NCBI RefSeq assembly: GCF_022869865.1
Contig: NZ_CP094984.1
Span: 2,356,001 to 2,420,000 of the forward strand
Length of the DNA stretch: 64,000 nucleotides
From: Arthrobacter zhangbolii
GTDB lineage: Bacteria > Actinomycetota > Actinomycetes > Actinomycetales > Micrococcaceae
Reading direction: 5' to 3'
Below, in pieces: positions 55,090 to 64,000 of the stretch; within the stretch, counting starts at the first letter, position 1, and each line of letters opens with the position of its first letter. Both the position numbers and the translations under genes were made by a program. The notes beneath the pieces were generated by a model, which worked only from the letters and a program-made list of their open reading frames with translations, was not told the origin of the DNA and made no database searches.

Positions 55090-56217
55090 CTACTTGGTAC
55101 CGGCGGCAGGTGCGGCTGCTTCCAGCCCCAGTGCCGCAGCAACGCTGACGACGTCGAAGTCCACCTTGGTGGGCTCCACCTCCGAACCGTCGGCGGTGCG
55201 CAGGGCCCACTGCGGATCCTTCAGGCCGTGCCCGGTGACCGTAATGACAATGGTCTTGCCCGCAGGCACCTCGCCCGCGGCGTGCTTCTTCAACAGTCCG
55301 GCAACGCCTGCGGCGGAGGCCGGTTCCACGAAAACGCCCTCGCGGGAGGAGAGCCAGCGGTGCGCCTCCAGGATCTCGGTGTCCGTGACGGCTTCGATAA
55401 GTCCGCCGGATTCATCGCGAGCTGCGATGGCGGCATCCCAGGATGCCGGGTTGCCGATCCGGATGGCGGTGGCAATGGTGTCCGGGTCCGTCACCGGATG
55501 GCCCTTCACCAGCGGCGAGGCGCCTTCTGCCTGGAAGCCCCACATGTGCGGGGTTTTGGTGGCTACCGGCGCAATTTCCTCACCGGCCACGTTGGTGTAG
55601 GGCGCGGCGTACTCCGTGTAGCCCTTCCAGTACGCGGTGATGTTGCCGGCGTTGCCGACGGGCAGCAGGTGGTAATCCGGGGCGTCCCCGAGGTAGTCCA
55701 CCACTTCGAAGGATGCGGTCTTCTGTCCCTCGATGCGGGCCGGGTTCACGGAGTTCACCAGGAAAACCGGGTACGCCTCGGCGAGCTTGCGGGCCACCTC
55801 AAGGCAGTTGTCGAAGTTGCCGCGGACCTGCAGCAGCTGGGCGCCGTGCGCGATGGCCTGGCTGAGCTTTCCCATGGAGATCTTGCCGTCCGGAACCAGG
55901 ACGGCACAGGTGATGCCCGCCTGCGTGGCGTAGGCGGCAGCGGAGGCACTGGTGTTGCCGGTAGACGCGCAGACAACGGCCTTGGCACCGGATTCCACGG
56001 CAGCGGTCATGGCCATGGTCATGCCGCGGTCCTTGAAGGACCCGGTGGGGTTCATGCCCTCGACCTTGAGGTAGACCGTGGAACCGGTCAGCTCGGAGAG
56101 TGCCTTGGCATGGACCAGCGGGGTACCGCCCTCCCCCAGGGTGATGACTTCGGTGCTGTCGGTGACCGGCAGCCGTTCGGCGTATTCGCGGATAACGCCG
56201 CGCCATTGGTGAGCCAC
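55090..56217 (-). CDS. thrC: Threonine synthase
   Basis: A 375-residue PLP enzyme converting O-phosphohomoserine to threonine. The PLP lysine is in [15 protein letters not shown]; the [11 protein letters not shown] loop and [14 protein letters not shown] follow, and [16 protein letters not shown] holds the phosphate-binding Gly/Asn cluster. Start GTG is 3 nt after the hom stop. Length is that of the short actinobacterial type. Confidence 0.96.
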   Translation of the reverse strand: MAHQWRGVIREYAERLPVTDSTEVITLGEGGTPLVHAKALSELTGSTVYLKVEGMNPTGSFKDRGMTMAMTAAVESGAKAVVCASTGNTSASAAAYATQAGITCAVLVPDGKISMGKLSQAIAHGAQLLQVRGNFDNCLEVARKLAEAYPVFLVNSVNPARIEGQKTASFEVVDYLGDAPDYHLLPVGNAGNITAYWKGYTEYAAPYTNVAGEEIAPVATKTPHMWGFQAEGASPLVKGHPVTDPDTIATAIRIGNPASWDAAIAARDESGGLIEAVTDTEILEAHRWLSSREGVFVEPASAAGVAGLLKKHAAGEVPAGKTIVITVTGHGLKDPQWALRTADGSEVEPTKVDFDVVSVAAALGLEAAAPAAGTK

Positions 56218-56220
56218 GGC

Positions 56221-57516
56221 TCAGACTCCTTCTACCCGCAGTACGGATTTGACGTTCGTGATGACATCGAGGTTTTTGATGGCCTCGACGGTGGCCGCCA
56301 GTGCGGCCTCGGATGCACGGTGCGTGACGAAGCGCAGCTCGGCGCTGGCTCCTTCACCGTGGATGGTCTGGCGCATGGTCTCGATGGAGACGCCGTGTTC
56401 GGAGAAGACACGGGCGACGGCGGCCAGCACACCCGGCTGGTCTGCCACCTCCAGGCCAATCGAGTAGCTCGTGGTGACCTTCTCCAAAGGCAGGGCCGGC
56501 AGGTGCCCGGAGGCCTGCCCGGCCGGCACGGGACCGCCAAGGACCAGCCGCCGGGCCGCGGTGACGACGTCGCCCATCACGGCCGAGGCGGTGGGTGCAC
56601 CGCCGGCGCCCTGCCCGTAGAACATCAGTTCGCCGGCATTCTCCGCCTCGACGAACACGGCGTTGAAGGCTCCGTGCACGGCAGCCAGCGGATGCCGGCG
56701 CGGCAGCAGGGTGGGGTGCACCCGCACGCTGACGCCTTCGCCGTTGTCCCCGTCGGAGAATTTCTCCGCGATGGCGAGCAGCTTAATGACGAAGCCGGCG
56801 TCCTTCGCGGCGCTCATGTCTTCGGCCGTGACCGAGCTGATGCCCTCGCAGGACACGGCTGAAAGGTCAAAGTCTGTATGGAAGGCCAGGGACGCGAGAA
56901 TGGCGCCCTTGGCGGCGGCGTCGTGGCCCTCAACGTCGGCAGTGGGATCCGCTTCCGCGTAGCCCAGCCGCTGGGCCTCGGCCAGGGCGTCGCCGAACTG
57001 GGCACCGGTGGTGTCCATGGCGTCCAGGATGTAGTTGGTGGTGCCGTTGACAATGCCCATGACCTTGGTGATCCGGTCGCCGGAGAGGCTGTCACGGATG
57101 GGCCGCAGGATCGGAATGGCGCCGGCCACGGCTGCCTCGTAGGAAAGCTGGACGCCGGCGGCGTCGGCCTTCTCATACAGGGCCGCGCCGTCGGCGGCCA
57201 GCAGTGCCTTGTTGCCGGTGACCACGGCGGCGCCGTGGCCCAGGGCATGCAGGATCAGGGTGCGCGCCGGCTCCATGCCGCCCATCAGCTCAATGACAAT
57301 GTCCGCGTCCTTGACCAGCGCCTCGGCATCCGTGGTGAACAGCTCCGCGGGCAGGTCAACATCGCGGGGAGCATCAACGTTGCGCACGGCGATGCCGGTC
57401 AGCTCCAGGCGTGCGCCGAGGCGGGCGGTGAGGTCCGCGGCGTCGTCAATGAGGATCCGGGCAACCTGCGATCCCACGTTTCCGCATCCCAGCAGGGCTA
57501 CTCTCAGGGTCTTCAA
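56221..57516 (-). CDS. hom: Homoserine dehydrogenase
   Basis: Reduces aspartate semialdehyde to homoserine, the branch point to threonine and methionine. About 431 residues from a TTG at 57516; an earlier in-frame TTG at 57528 directly abuts the AGAGGAG ribosome site (zero spacing), so the later one, 12 nt from it, is preferred. NAD(P) motif ALLGCGNVGSQVA, catalytic KNKALLA-type Lys in VTGNKALLA, NGTTNYILDAM, and a C-terminal ACT domain (residues about 355-430) for threonine feedback. Confidence 0.95.
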   Translation of the reverse strand: MKTLRVALLGCGNVGSQVARILIDDAADLTARLGARLELTGIAVRNVDAPRDVDLPAELFTTDAEALVKDADIVIELMGGMEPARTLILHALGHGAAVVTGNKALLAADGAALYEKADAAGVQLSYEAAVAGAIPILRPIRDSLSGDRITKVMGIVNGTTNYILDAMDTTGAQFGDALAEAQRLGYAEADPTADVEGHDAAAKGAILASLAFHTDFDLSAVSCEGISSVTAEDMSAAKDAGFVIKLLAIAEKFSDGDNGEGVSVRVHPTLLPRRHPLAAVHGAFNAVFVEAENAGELMFYGQGAGGAPTASAVMGDVVTAARRLVLGGPVPAGQASGHLPALPLEKVTTSYSIGLEVADQPGVLAAVARVFSEHGVSIETMRQTIHGEGASAELRFVTHRASEAALAATVEAIKNLDVITNVKSVLRVEGV

Positions 57517-57540
57517 TGTGCGTGCCAACTCCTCTAACGG

Positions 57541-58965
57541 TTAGGAAACGTCGCGTGCCAACAGGTCGTCTTCGGTCTCGCCGCGCACAATCAGCCGCGC
57601 GGTTCCGTTCCGCACTGCGACAACGGGCGGACGGGGTACATAGTTGTAGTTGCTCGAAAGCACCCAGCAGTAGGCTCCGGTACCCGGAACGGCCAGCAGG
57701 TCCGACGCGGCTACGTCACCGGGCAGGTAGACGTCCCGCACTACTATGTCCCCGCTTTCGCAGTGTTTGCCAACCACCCGCGAAATAACCGCGTCATGTT
57801 CGGAGACGCGGGAGGCCAGCACCGCGGAATAGTCCGCGCCGTACAGTACCGGACGGGCGTTATCGCTCATGCCGCCGTCCACGCTTACGTAGCGCCGCGG
57901 GGAGGTGCCGCCGTCGGGCGTGTCCACCCGCACCGTTTTGATGGTTCCGGTGCGGTAGAGCGTGAAGGTGCTCGGCCCCACAATGGCCCGGCCGGGCTCA
58001 ATGGAAATCCTCGGCACTGAAAGGCCCAGGTCAGCGCAAGTGCTGCCAACGACGGCGGCCATCGCATTGGCGATCTCGGCCGGCGGGCGCGGGGTATCGG
58101 CTTCGGTGTAGGCGATGCCGTAACCGCCGCCCAGGTCCAGCTCGGCCAGTTCGACGCCGTAGGCAGCTTTGACCTCGGCCAGGAAACCCAGCAGCCTGCG
58201 TGCGGCCTCCTCGAAGCCGGCCGCGTCGAAGATCTGCGAACCTATGTGGCAGTGCACGCCCACCAGGTTCACGCCGTCGTGCTTCAGCGCCGTTTCCACC
58301 GCCGTCAGAGCCGGGGAACGTCCGTCCAGCTCCGGATCGGCGACCATGGACAGGCCGAACTTCTGGTCCTCGTGGGCGGTGGCAATGAATTCGTGCGTGG
58401 AGGCATGCACGCCCGGGGTCAGGCGCAGCATCACGTTGGCGCGTTCGCCGCGGGACGCCGCCAGCTGCCCGAGCAGTTCCAGCTCACCCAGGCTGTCCAC
58501 CACAATCCGGCCCAGCTCCATGTCCAGAGCACGGGTCAGTTCGGCCACCGACTTGTTGTTGCCGTGCAGGCCCAGCCGGCTGCCGGGCAACCCGGCGCGG
58601 CGGGCCACAGCCAGCTCCCCGCCGGAGCAGGTGTCCAGGCGCAGCCCCTCGGAATCGACCCAGCGGGCCACCTCGGTGCAGAGGAAGGACTTGCCCGCGT
58701 AGTAGACGTCCACTCCCCCGCACAGCGGTGCGAACGCGGCGTCAAAGGAGTCCTTGAAGTCACGGGCCCGGGCGCGGAAATCATCTTCGGACATCACGAA
58801 GGCCGGAGTGCCGAAGTCCTCCGCAATCCGGGAGACGGGAATGCCGGAGATTTCCAGCTCCCCGGCCTCCCCCCGCCGTACGTCGCGCGCCCACATCTGC
58901 GGGCGCAGGGCATTGGGGTCCTCCGGGTGGCTCAGCCAGGCGGGGGCCAGGGGTGAAGCAGTCAT
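57541..58965 (-). CDS. lysA: Diaminopimelate decarboxylase
   Basis: A 474-residue PLP enzyme for the last step of lysine synthesis. The PLP lysine is in VYYAGKSFLC; HCHIGSQIFD, LDLGGGYGIAY, SIEPGRAIVG and the active-site Cys-x-ESGD motif in KHCESGDIVV are intact. It starts 3 nt after argS and precedes hom, so lysine and threonine branches share one operon. Confidence 0.97.
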   Translation of the reverse strand: MTASPLAPAWLSHPEDPNALRPQMWARDVRRGEAGELEISGIPVSRIAEDFGTPAFVMSEDDFRARARDFKDSFDAAFAPLCGGVDVYYAGKSFLCTEVARWVDSEGLRLDTCSGGELAVARRAGLPGSRLGLHGNNKSVAELTRALDMELGRIVVDSLGELELLGQLAASRGERANVMLRLTPGVHASTHEFIATAHEDQKFGLSMVADPELDGRSPALTAVETALKHDGVNLVGVHCHIGSQIFDAAGFEEAARRLLGFLAEVKAAYGVELAELDLGGGYGIAYTEADTPRPPAEIANAMAAVVGSTCADLGLSVPRISIEPGRAIVGPSTFTLYRTGTIKTVRVDTPDGGTSPRRYVSVDGGMSDNARPVLYGADYSAVLASRVSEHDAVISRVVGKHCESGDIVVRDVYLPGDVAASDLLAVPGTGAYCWVLSSNYNYVPRPPVVAVRNGTARLIVRGETEDDLLARDVS

Positions 58966-58968
58966 TAC

Positions 58969-60618
58969 TTACATCCGTTCGGGTGCGGAAACTCCCAGCA
59001 GGTCCAGGCCGTTGGCCAGGACCTGGCGTGCGGCGAGGTTCAGCCACAGCCGGGTGCGGTTGGTGTCGGTGATTTCCTCGTCACCCTGGGGTGCGATCCG
59101 GCAGGCGTCATACCAGCGGTGGTAGGTGCCGGCGATGACCTCCAGGTGGCGGGCCACGCGGTGCGGTTCACGGAAGGCGCTGGCCTGGGCGACGACGCCG
59201 GGGTACTGGCCCAGCGCGGCAAGCAGTGCGCTTTCGGTGGGGTGGGTCAGCAGCGAGGCGTCGAAAGCGGAGTCATCCACGCCGGCGGCCTCGGCGTTGC
59301 GGGCCAGGGCGTGCGTGCGGGCATGGGCGTACTGGACGTAGAACACAGGGTTCTCGTTGCTGCGCTTGGTCAGCAGGTCCAGGTCCACGTCGATGTTGGA
59401 ATCTGCGGAGAAGCGGGCCAGTGTGTAGCGGGCTGCGTCCACGCCCACGGCGTCCACCAGGTCTTCGAGGGTAACCACGGTGCCTGCACGCTTGGACATA
59501 CGGACCGGCTTGCCGTCCCTGACCAGGTTGACCATCTGGCCGATCAGGACCTCCACGCATTCGGGGTCATGGCCCAGTGCGGCGGCGGCGGCCTTCAGGC
59601 GGGCCACGTAGCCGTGGTGGTCTGCGCCGAGCATGTAGACGTTCAGATCGAAGCCGCGCTCGCGCTTGTTCTGGATGTAGGCAATGTCGCCGGCAATGTA
59701 GGCGGCGTTGCCGTCCGACTTGATGACCACACGGTCCTTGTCGTCACCGAACTCGGAGGAGTTCAGCCACCAGGCGCCGTCCTTTTCGTACAGGTTTTCC
59801 GAGCCCTTGAGCTGTTCCAGGAGCTTCTCCACCTGGCCGCCTTCGTGCAGGGAGTCCTCGTGGAAGAAGACGTCAAAGTCCACGCCGAAGTTGTGCAGGG
59901 ATTCCTTGATGTCGCCGAACATAAAGTCCACACCGACGGCACGGAAGCGTTCCTGCGCTTCGTCGTCGGGCAGGTCCACGATGCCCGGCTCGGCGGCCAG
60001 CACGCGGTTGGCGATGTCCACGATGTATTCGCCGGCGTAGCCGTCTTCCGGCGCGGGTTCGCCCTTGGCCGAAGCGAGCAGGGAGCGGGCGAAGCGGTCG
60101 ATCTGCGCGCCGTGGTCATTGAAGTAGTACTCGCGGGTGACATCGGCACCCTGGGATTCGAAGACCCGGGCCAGGGCATCGCCGACGGCGGCCCAGCGGG
60201 TGCCGCCGAGGTGGATCGGGCCGGTGGGGTTGGCGGAAACGAACTCCAGGTTGATCCGGGTGCCCTTGAGGATTTCGGAGGTGCCGTACGCGGGACCGGC
60301 GTCGACAATCGTCTTGACCAGTTCACCCGCGGCACCCGCGTCGAGGGTGATGTTCAGGAAGCCGGGGCCGGCGATGTCCACCTTGGCCACGCCGTCGATC
60401 TGCTCGAGGCGGCCCTTGAGGATTTCGGCAAACTGGCGGGGATTCATGCCGGCCTGCTTGGAGAGCTGCAGGGCAATGTTGGTGGCCCAGTCACCGTGGT
60501 CCCGGTTCTTGGGGCGCTCCACGCGCACCTCCCCCGGCAGTTCAATGCTGAAGTCACCGGCATCGATGGCGTCTTGGAGGCAGGCAGTTACGGCGGAGGA
60601 AAGTTCTTCAGGAGTCAC
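58969..60618 (-). CDS. argS: Arginyl-tRNA synthetase
   Basis: A 549-residue class I synthetase. The N-terminal Add-1 domain (residues 1-95) is followed by the HIGH-type motif [11 protein letters not shown]; the second signature reads MSKRAGT, and the C-terminal helical anticodon-binding domain ends with a Met. The GTG start follows TATGCT by exactly 6 nt, so the mRNA appears leaderless. argS leads the lysA-hom-thr genes, as in other actinobacteria. Confidence 0.97.
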   Translation of the reverse strand: MTPEELSSAVTACLQDAIDAGDFSIELPGEVRVERPKNRDHGDWATNIALQLSKQAGMNPRQFAEILKGRLEQIDGVAKVDIAGPGFLNITLDAGAAGELVKTIVDAGPAYGTSEILKGTRINLEFVSANPTGPIHLGGTRWAAVGDALARVFESQGADVTREYYFNDHGAQIDRFARSLLASAKGEPAPEDGYAGEYIVDIANRVLAAEPGIVDLPDDEAQERFRAVGVDFMFGDIKESLHNFGVDFDVFFHEDSLHEGGQVEKLLEQLKGSENLYEKDGAWWLNSSEFGDDKDRVVIKSDGNAAYIAGDIAYIQNKRERGFDLNVYMLGADHHGYVARLKAAAAALGHDPECVEVLIGQMVNLVRDGKPVRMSKRAGTVVTLEDLVDAVGVDAARYTLARFSADSNIDVDLDLLTKRSNENPVFYVQYAHARTHALARNAEAAGVDDSAFDASLLTHPTESALLAALGQYPGVVAQASAFREPHRVARHLEVIAGTYHRWYDACRIAPQGDEEITDTNRTRLWLNLAARQVLANGLDLLGVSAPERM

Positions 60619-60624
60619 CGGTTA

Positions 60625-60630
60625 AGCATA
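60625..60630 (-). promoter_or_regulatory. Putative -10 box of the argS-lysA-hom-thrCB operon
   Basis: TATGCT on the minus strand, then TAACCG (6 nt) and the argS GTG. No -35 box is evident, as is common for actinobacterial leaderless promoters. Confidence 0.5.
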
Positions 60631-60782
60631 GCCGGGTACGGCCGTGCCCCCGTTGACTATGACGGGCCTTACCCTGTGCCGGCTCAGCCGCTGCCGCCAT
60701 GATGCGATGTAATAAAGAGGAAGCCCGGGTTTGACCCCTGCAGAGATTCCCATCCGGGGAACCCCCACCACCGAGGAGAACC

Positions 60783-61283
60783 GTGAACCGAGCGAGCAAG
60801 TCCCTGCTGTGTGCCGCCGCCGGCCTGTCCCTGCTGTCCGCGGCAGGATGTGCCGCTGGCGAGGAAGCCGATACTGCCGCACCCGCCGGCCCTACCAGTG
60901 AATCCCCTGCCCAGTCCCCCGCGCAGTCCCCCGCCGTGTCTGATGCCTCCGGGGCTGCCGGTTCCGGATCCGCTGCCTCAGGAAAGTACACCGACGGCGA
61001 GTACTCCGGCACCGGCAGCTACATCCCGCCGTCGGGCACTTCCGAAGACGTGGACGTGAAGCTCACGCTCGAGGGCAACGTGGTCACCGAGCTGGAAGTG
61101 GAAACCTCGGGCAAGAACCTGCAGTCCAAGCAGTACCAGCGCGAGTTCACCTCCAACATCCAGAAGCAGGTGGTGGGTAAGAACATTGACGAGCTGGACG
61201 TGGACAAAGTGGCAGGTTCCTCGCTGACCAGCCAGGGCTTCAACCGGGCACTGGACGCCATCCGCTCCGTGGCGGCGTCCTAG
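60783..61283 (+). CDS. FMN-binding domain lipoprotein
   Basis: A 166-residue exported protein. GTG start with GAGGAGA 3 nt upstream. The signal peptide ends in the lipobox LSAAGC, making Cys23 the lipidated residue. A Pro/Ser/Ala-rich spacer (24-66) leads to an FMN-binding domain (67-166). Near the C-terminus AGSSLTS occupies the place of the SGATxTS motif, in which ApbE attaches FMN to the Ser/Thr through phosphate. So it should be a covalently flavinylated, membrane-tethered electron carrier outside the cell membrane. The flavin transferase gene follows after 3 nt. Confidence 0.88.
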   Translation: MNRASKSLLCAAAGLSLLSAAGCAAGEEADTAAPAGPTSESPAQSPAQSPAVSDASGAAGSGSAASGKYTDGEYSGTGSYIPPSGTSEDVDVKLTLEGNVVTELEVETSGKNLQSKQYQREFTSNIQKQVVGKNIDELDVDKVAGSSLTSQGFNRALDAIRSVAAS

Positions 61284-61286
61284 CCC

Positions 61287-62156
61287 ATGCATTCCCTCGG
61301 GTTCGAAGCCATCGGCACACAGTGGACGCTCTCCACTGCCGAGCCGCTGGACGCTCCGACCCAGGCGGCTGTGGCGGAACTGGTCGAGGGCTATGACCGC
61401 ACCTATTCGCGTTTCCGCAGCGATTCCACCGTGGCGCGGATGGCGGAGGGCGCCGGAAGCTTCGAGCTGCCCGCTTCCGCTGCCCCGCTGCTGGAGCTTT
61501 TCGACACATTGCACCGGCTCACCCGCGGCGCCGTTAATCCCCTGGTCGGGCGTTCACTGGAGGTTCTGGGGTACGACGCCGGGTACAGCTTCCGTGCCTC
61601 GGGCGCCCCTTCTCCCGCTGCTGACTGGACTGACACCGTGTCCTGGTCGGCCGGTCGCTCCGTGGTAGAGGTCAGGACCACCGCGCCGGTGACCTTGGAC
61701 ATCGGAGCGGCCGGCAAGGGCCAGCTGGTGGACCTGGTGTCCGCCGTGCTGGAATCCGCCGGGCACCGGGAGTATGTGGTGGATGCCGGTTCGGATCTGC
61801 GCCATGCCGGCGGCACTGCCCTGCGGGTGGCCCTGGAGTATCCCTATGACGCGGCGCGGGCTGTTGGCGTCCTTTCCGTCAGGAACCGTTCCCTGTGCGC
61901 CTCGGCGGTGAACCGCCGGCAGTGGGGGGACGGGCTGCACCACGTCCTGGATGCCCGGACCGGGGCTCCGGTCCAGGCAGTGGCAGCAACCTGGACGCTG
62001 GCGGCCGATACCCGAACCGCCGATGGCCTGGCCACCGCCCTGTTCTTCGCCGAACCGCGGGAGCTGGCTGCCGAATTCGAGTTTGATTATGTCCGGATGT
62101 TTACCGACGGCCGGGCCGACTATTCCCCTGCAATGGCTGGAGTCCTGTTTACATGA
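61287..62156 (+). CDS. apbE: FAD:protein FMN transferase
   Basis: A 289-residue ApbE-family enzyme that moves FMN from FAD to a Ser or Thr of the carrier. Family landmarks: GTQWTL at the N-terminus, YSRFRSDSTVARM, VTLDIGAAGKGQLVDLV, YVVDAGSDLRHAGG, and DTRTADGLATALFF with the metal-binding Asp/Thr. No signal peptide or lipobox is visible, so this enzyme may act in the cytoplasm or be targeted in another way; many ApbE proteins are exported. It overlaps the membrane oxidoreductase gene by 4 nt (ATGA). Confidence 0.93.
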   Translation: MHSLGFEAIGTQWTLSTAEPLDAPTQAAVAELVEGYDRTYSRFRSDSTVARMAEGAGSFELPASAAPLLELFDTLHRLTRGAVNPLVGRSLEVLGYDAGYSFRASGAPSPAADWTDTVSWSAGRSVVEVRTTAPVTLDIGAAGKGQLVDLVSAVLESAGHREYVVDAGSDLRHAGGTALRVALEYPYDAARAVGVLSVRNRSLCASAVNRRQWGDGLHHVLDARTGAPVQAVAATWTLAADTRTADGLATALFFAEPRELAAEFEFDYVRMFTDGRADYSPAMAGVLFT

Positions 62157-63670
62157 GTGTTTCCGCCCCGGCGCAGCCGCGCACCCTCAATACCTTCCTG
62201 GGCCGCTGGACCATGTACCGGCTCACGGTCTGGCTGCTGCTTGCCTGCGTGCTCTGGTCCTTTGTGCTCTCGCTTACCGGGGTGCTTTTTTACACACCTA
62301 CAGAGCTCGCCGCGACCGCCGCCACGGCAGTTGCCTCCGCCCTGGTGACCAGCCGGGTGGCCGGACTGCTGCTGCGTACCCGGCCGCAGACCGACTCCTC
62401 CCTGATCACGGGCCTGATCCTGTACTTCCTGTTCTGGCCGGGCACCGACGGTGCCCAGCTGGGCATTGTGGCGCTGGCGGCGGCCGTGGCAACCGCGTCC
62501 AAATATGTGCTGGCCGTCCGGCGCCGGCACATTTTCAACCCCGCGGCAGTAGGCGCCTTTGTGGTGGCAGCGGCCGGGTTGGGCGGCGCGGTCTGGTGGG
62601 TGGCCACTCCGTGGATGCTCGTAGCCGTATTACCGGCCTCCGTCCTGATCCTGTACCGCAACCGGCTGCTGCCGATGGCCGGAGTGTTTGTCCTCACCGC
62701 CGCGGCGATCATCTTTGTCCGCTTCCTTGCTGCCGGTGAAGCACCGGTCGAGGCGCTGACCATCATTGCCGGTTCCTATCCCATCGTCTTCCTGGCCGGC
62801 TTTATGCTCACCGAACCGCTGACCCTGCCTCCGCTGCGCTGGCAGCGTCTGGCCGAGGCCGCCGTCGTCGGCGTGCTGTTTGCCGTGCCGTTCTCGCTGG
62901 GGCCGGTGGCCATGTCTCCCGAACTCGCGCTGCTGATTGGCAATGCTCTGGCCTTCGCGACGGGTCAGCGCGGAGCTGTGCGGCTGCGGCTGAAGTCATC
63001 CCGGGCGCTCACGCCCACTGCACGCGAACTTGTTTTCGAACCAACGCGTCCGGTCCGGTACCGTGCCGGCCAGTACCTGGAGCTTGCCGTGCCGCATTTC
63101 GAGCCGGACTCGCGCGGCTCCCGCCGCATTTTCAGCATCACCACGGCCCCGTCTGCACCGGACACCGTAGCGGCGGGGCTGCGGGTGGCAGACCCGTCCA
63201 GCAGCTTCAAGAAGTCGCTGCTGAAGATGCGTCCGGGTGCCGAAGTGACAGCTACCGCTGTGGCCGGGGATTTCCTGCTGCCCCGGGACACGACAAAACC
63301 GGTGCTCATGATTGCTTCCGGTATCGGCATTACGCCGTTTATCAGCCAGTTGCGGCAGGCCTGCGGAGAGGGCCGGGACGTCGTCCTGGTGTATGCCGCT
63401 TCCTCCATTGACGAGCTGGCCTATGCAGCCGAGCTGCAGGAGCTGGACGTCCGGGTCCTGATCTGTACGCCGACAGATCCCGGTTTTGCCGGCGGGACCT
63501 GGCTTGGTCCGGGGCTTCCAGGTGCGGACGTGCTGAAGCGGGAAGTTCCCGATCTTGCATCGCGGGCGATATATGTTTCCGGCTCACCGCAGGCCGTAGC
63601 CTCAGCGCGCAAGGCGGTCCGCGAGGCCGGTGGCCGGCGTGTGAGAACGGATCCGTTCCTGGGGTACTAG
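62153..63670 (+). CDS. RnfD/NqrB-like membrane domain fused to ferredoxin-NAD(P)H reductase domain
   Basis: A 505-residue fusion. Residues 18-270 contain about nine hydrophobic helices with DSSLITGLILYFL, RHIFNPAAVGAF and MLTEPLTLPP, which resemble RnfD/NqrB. Residues 277-505 form a ferredoxin-reductase-like flavoprotein: the FAD motif RYRAGQYLELAVP and FSITTAPS, then the NAD(P) motif LMIASGIGITPFISQL and a final DPFLGY. It could take electrons from cytosolic NAD(P)H through FAD and pass them across the membrane to the flavinylated lipoprotein of the same operon. No other Rnf or Nqr subunits are present. Function is inferred from domains and context. Confidence 0.88.
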   Translation: MSVSAPAQPRTLNTFLGRWTMYRLTVWLLLACVLWSFVLSLTGVLFYTPTELAATAATAVASALVTSRVAGLLLRTRPQTDSSLITGLILYFLFWPGTDGAQLGIVALAAAVATASKYVLAVRRRHIFNPAAVGAFVVAAAGLGGAVWWVATPWMLVAVLPASVLILYRNRLLPMAGVFVLTAAAIIFVRFLAAGEAPVEALTIIAGSYPIVFLAGFMLTEPLTLPPLRWQRLAEAAVVGVLFAVPFSLGPVAMSPELALLIGNALAFATGQRGAVRLRLKSSRALTPTARELVFEPTRPVRYRAGQYLELAVPHFEPDSRGSRRIFSITTAPSAPDTVAAGLRVADPSSSFKKSLLKMRPGAEVTATAVAGDFLLPRDTTKPVLMIASGIGITPFISQLRQACGEGRDVVLVYAASSIDELAYAAELQELDVRVLICTPTDPGFAGGTWLGPGLPGADVLKREVPDLASRAIYVSGSPQAVASARKAVREAGGRRVRTDPFLGY

Positions 63671-63709
63671 TTTCGGGGTGTTGTGGTTCCGGGGTATTGC
63701 TCGCCAGCA

Positions 63710-64000
63710 ATGCACCGGGCCATGCCAGGACCCCGCACCACGCCAGCACTGCCGCCGACTACCGACCGCGCAGCGACATCCGTCCCACCACAGCCGAACC
63801 CGTACCGCCGGCCCTACTATTACCGGCCGCCTACTACCGGCCGCGTGGCGCCAACCGTTCCTACGCCACACGTCCCACCGCTGCCCGGCCCGCACCTCCC
63901 ACTCTGCGATCACCGACAGCGGGCATCCAACCTCCTTCCGCTGCCGGACGGCTTCGACGTGGGACGAACCTCGTCAGAACGGGGGTACCTCTTCCGGTCC
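63710..64000 (+). CDS. Possible proline-rich reading frame running off the right edge
   Basis: From the ATG at 63710 a frame stays open to the window end (97 codons). The product is rich in Pro, Arg, Thr and Tyr (for example PYRRPYYYRPPTTGR) and has no recognised domain. There is no good ribosome site, and third-position A is more frequent than in neighbouring genes, so it may be chance. A 17-bp sequence (63813-63829) is partly repeated at 63830-63843. A small hairpin, ATTGCT/AGCAAT (63696-63711), overlaps the start and could be the weak terminator of the flavin operon. Otherwise I see nothing in 63671-64000. Confidence 0.25.
   Translation, partial: MHRAMPGPRTTPALPPTTDRAATSVPPQPNPYRRPYYYRPPTTGRVAPTVPTPHVPPLPGPHLPLCDHRQRASNLLPLPDGFDVGRTSSERGYLFRS

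Noticed and set aside
59119-60702. 527-codon plus-strand frame
   Set aside because: Antisense to argS; His/Val/Gly-rich product without motifs.
63602-63913. 103-codon minus-strand frame at the right edge
   Set aside because: Overlaps the 3' end of the reductase fusion by about 70 nt and gives a Trp/Arg-rich product typical of noise.

Overview
The window is high-GC chromosomal DNA from an actinobacterium. It most likely comes from the Micrococcaceae (Arthrobacter-like), judged from the third-position GC bias, frequent GTG/TTG starts, an actinobacterial NucS, a Rho with a long Arg/Asn/Asp-rich insertion, and gene order. The backbone is core chromosome. Two blocks follow the Mycobacterium tuberculosis order as I remember it: pncB-clpS-DUF2017-murI-Rv1339-like-rph-rdgB, and argS-lysA-hom-thrC-thrB-rho-prfA-prmC-tsaC / wecA-atpI-atpBEFHAGDC-DUF2550-murA, with nucS nearby. 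I see no phage, transposase, CRISPR array, rRNA or tRNA.

Layout. 1-1.6 kb: 3' end of an alpha-ketoacid dehydrogenase E1-beta gene, a lipoyl-domain-only carrier and an alpha/beta hydrolase. 1.8-12.5 kb: Ser/Thr kinase, a 52-residue acidic protein, an MFS transporter, the SbcCD nuclease, an aquaporin, a degenerate ADP-ribosylglycohydrolase, a DnaQ/BRCT exonuclease and a DedA protein. 13-19.5 kb: rdgB, rph, an Rv1339-like cAMP phosphodiesterase, murI, DUF2017 and clpS on the minus strand; pncB-pncA (NAD salvage) on the plus strand. 19.6-32.8 kb: SF2 helicase with a DUF3039 zinc protein, an ABC-2 type exporter pair, an old yellow enzyme, a thioredoxin-fold/TPR protein, a large membrane protein of unknown function, an AI-2E family transporter, a small zinc protein divergent from nucS, nagA, and a cold-shock gene with a structured leader. 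32.8-42.6 kb: murA, DUF2550 and the complete F1Fo ATP synthase operon with two small assembly-type membrane proteins.

42.7-48.6 kb: a cell-surface glycan block (WecA-type phosphotransferase, membrane nucleotide-sugar dehydratase, two GlfT-like glycosyltransferases, SDR epimerase) lies between the atp operon and tsaC. 48.7-60.6 kb: tsaC, prmC, prfA and rho, then the aspartate-family operon argS-lysA-hom-thrC-thrB. 60.8-63.7 kb: a three-gene flavinylation module, made of an FMN-binding lipoprotein, the flavin transferase ApbE, and an RnfD-like membrane domain fused to a ferredoxin-reductase domain. Together these could carry electrons from cytosolic NAD(P)H to a flavin outside the membrane.

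Two themes stand out. Many starts have a TANNNT -10 box ending 6-7 nt before the start codon and no usable Shine-Dalgarno, which suggests leaderless mRNAs (argS, rph, clpS, pncB, nucS, nagA, murA, sbcD and others). Several proteins look repurposed: the ADP-ribosylglycohydrolase has lost its metal-binding motifs, the thioredoxin-fold protein has no CXXC, and MurA has Asp in place of the fosfomycin-target Cys.
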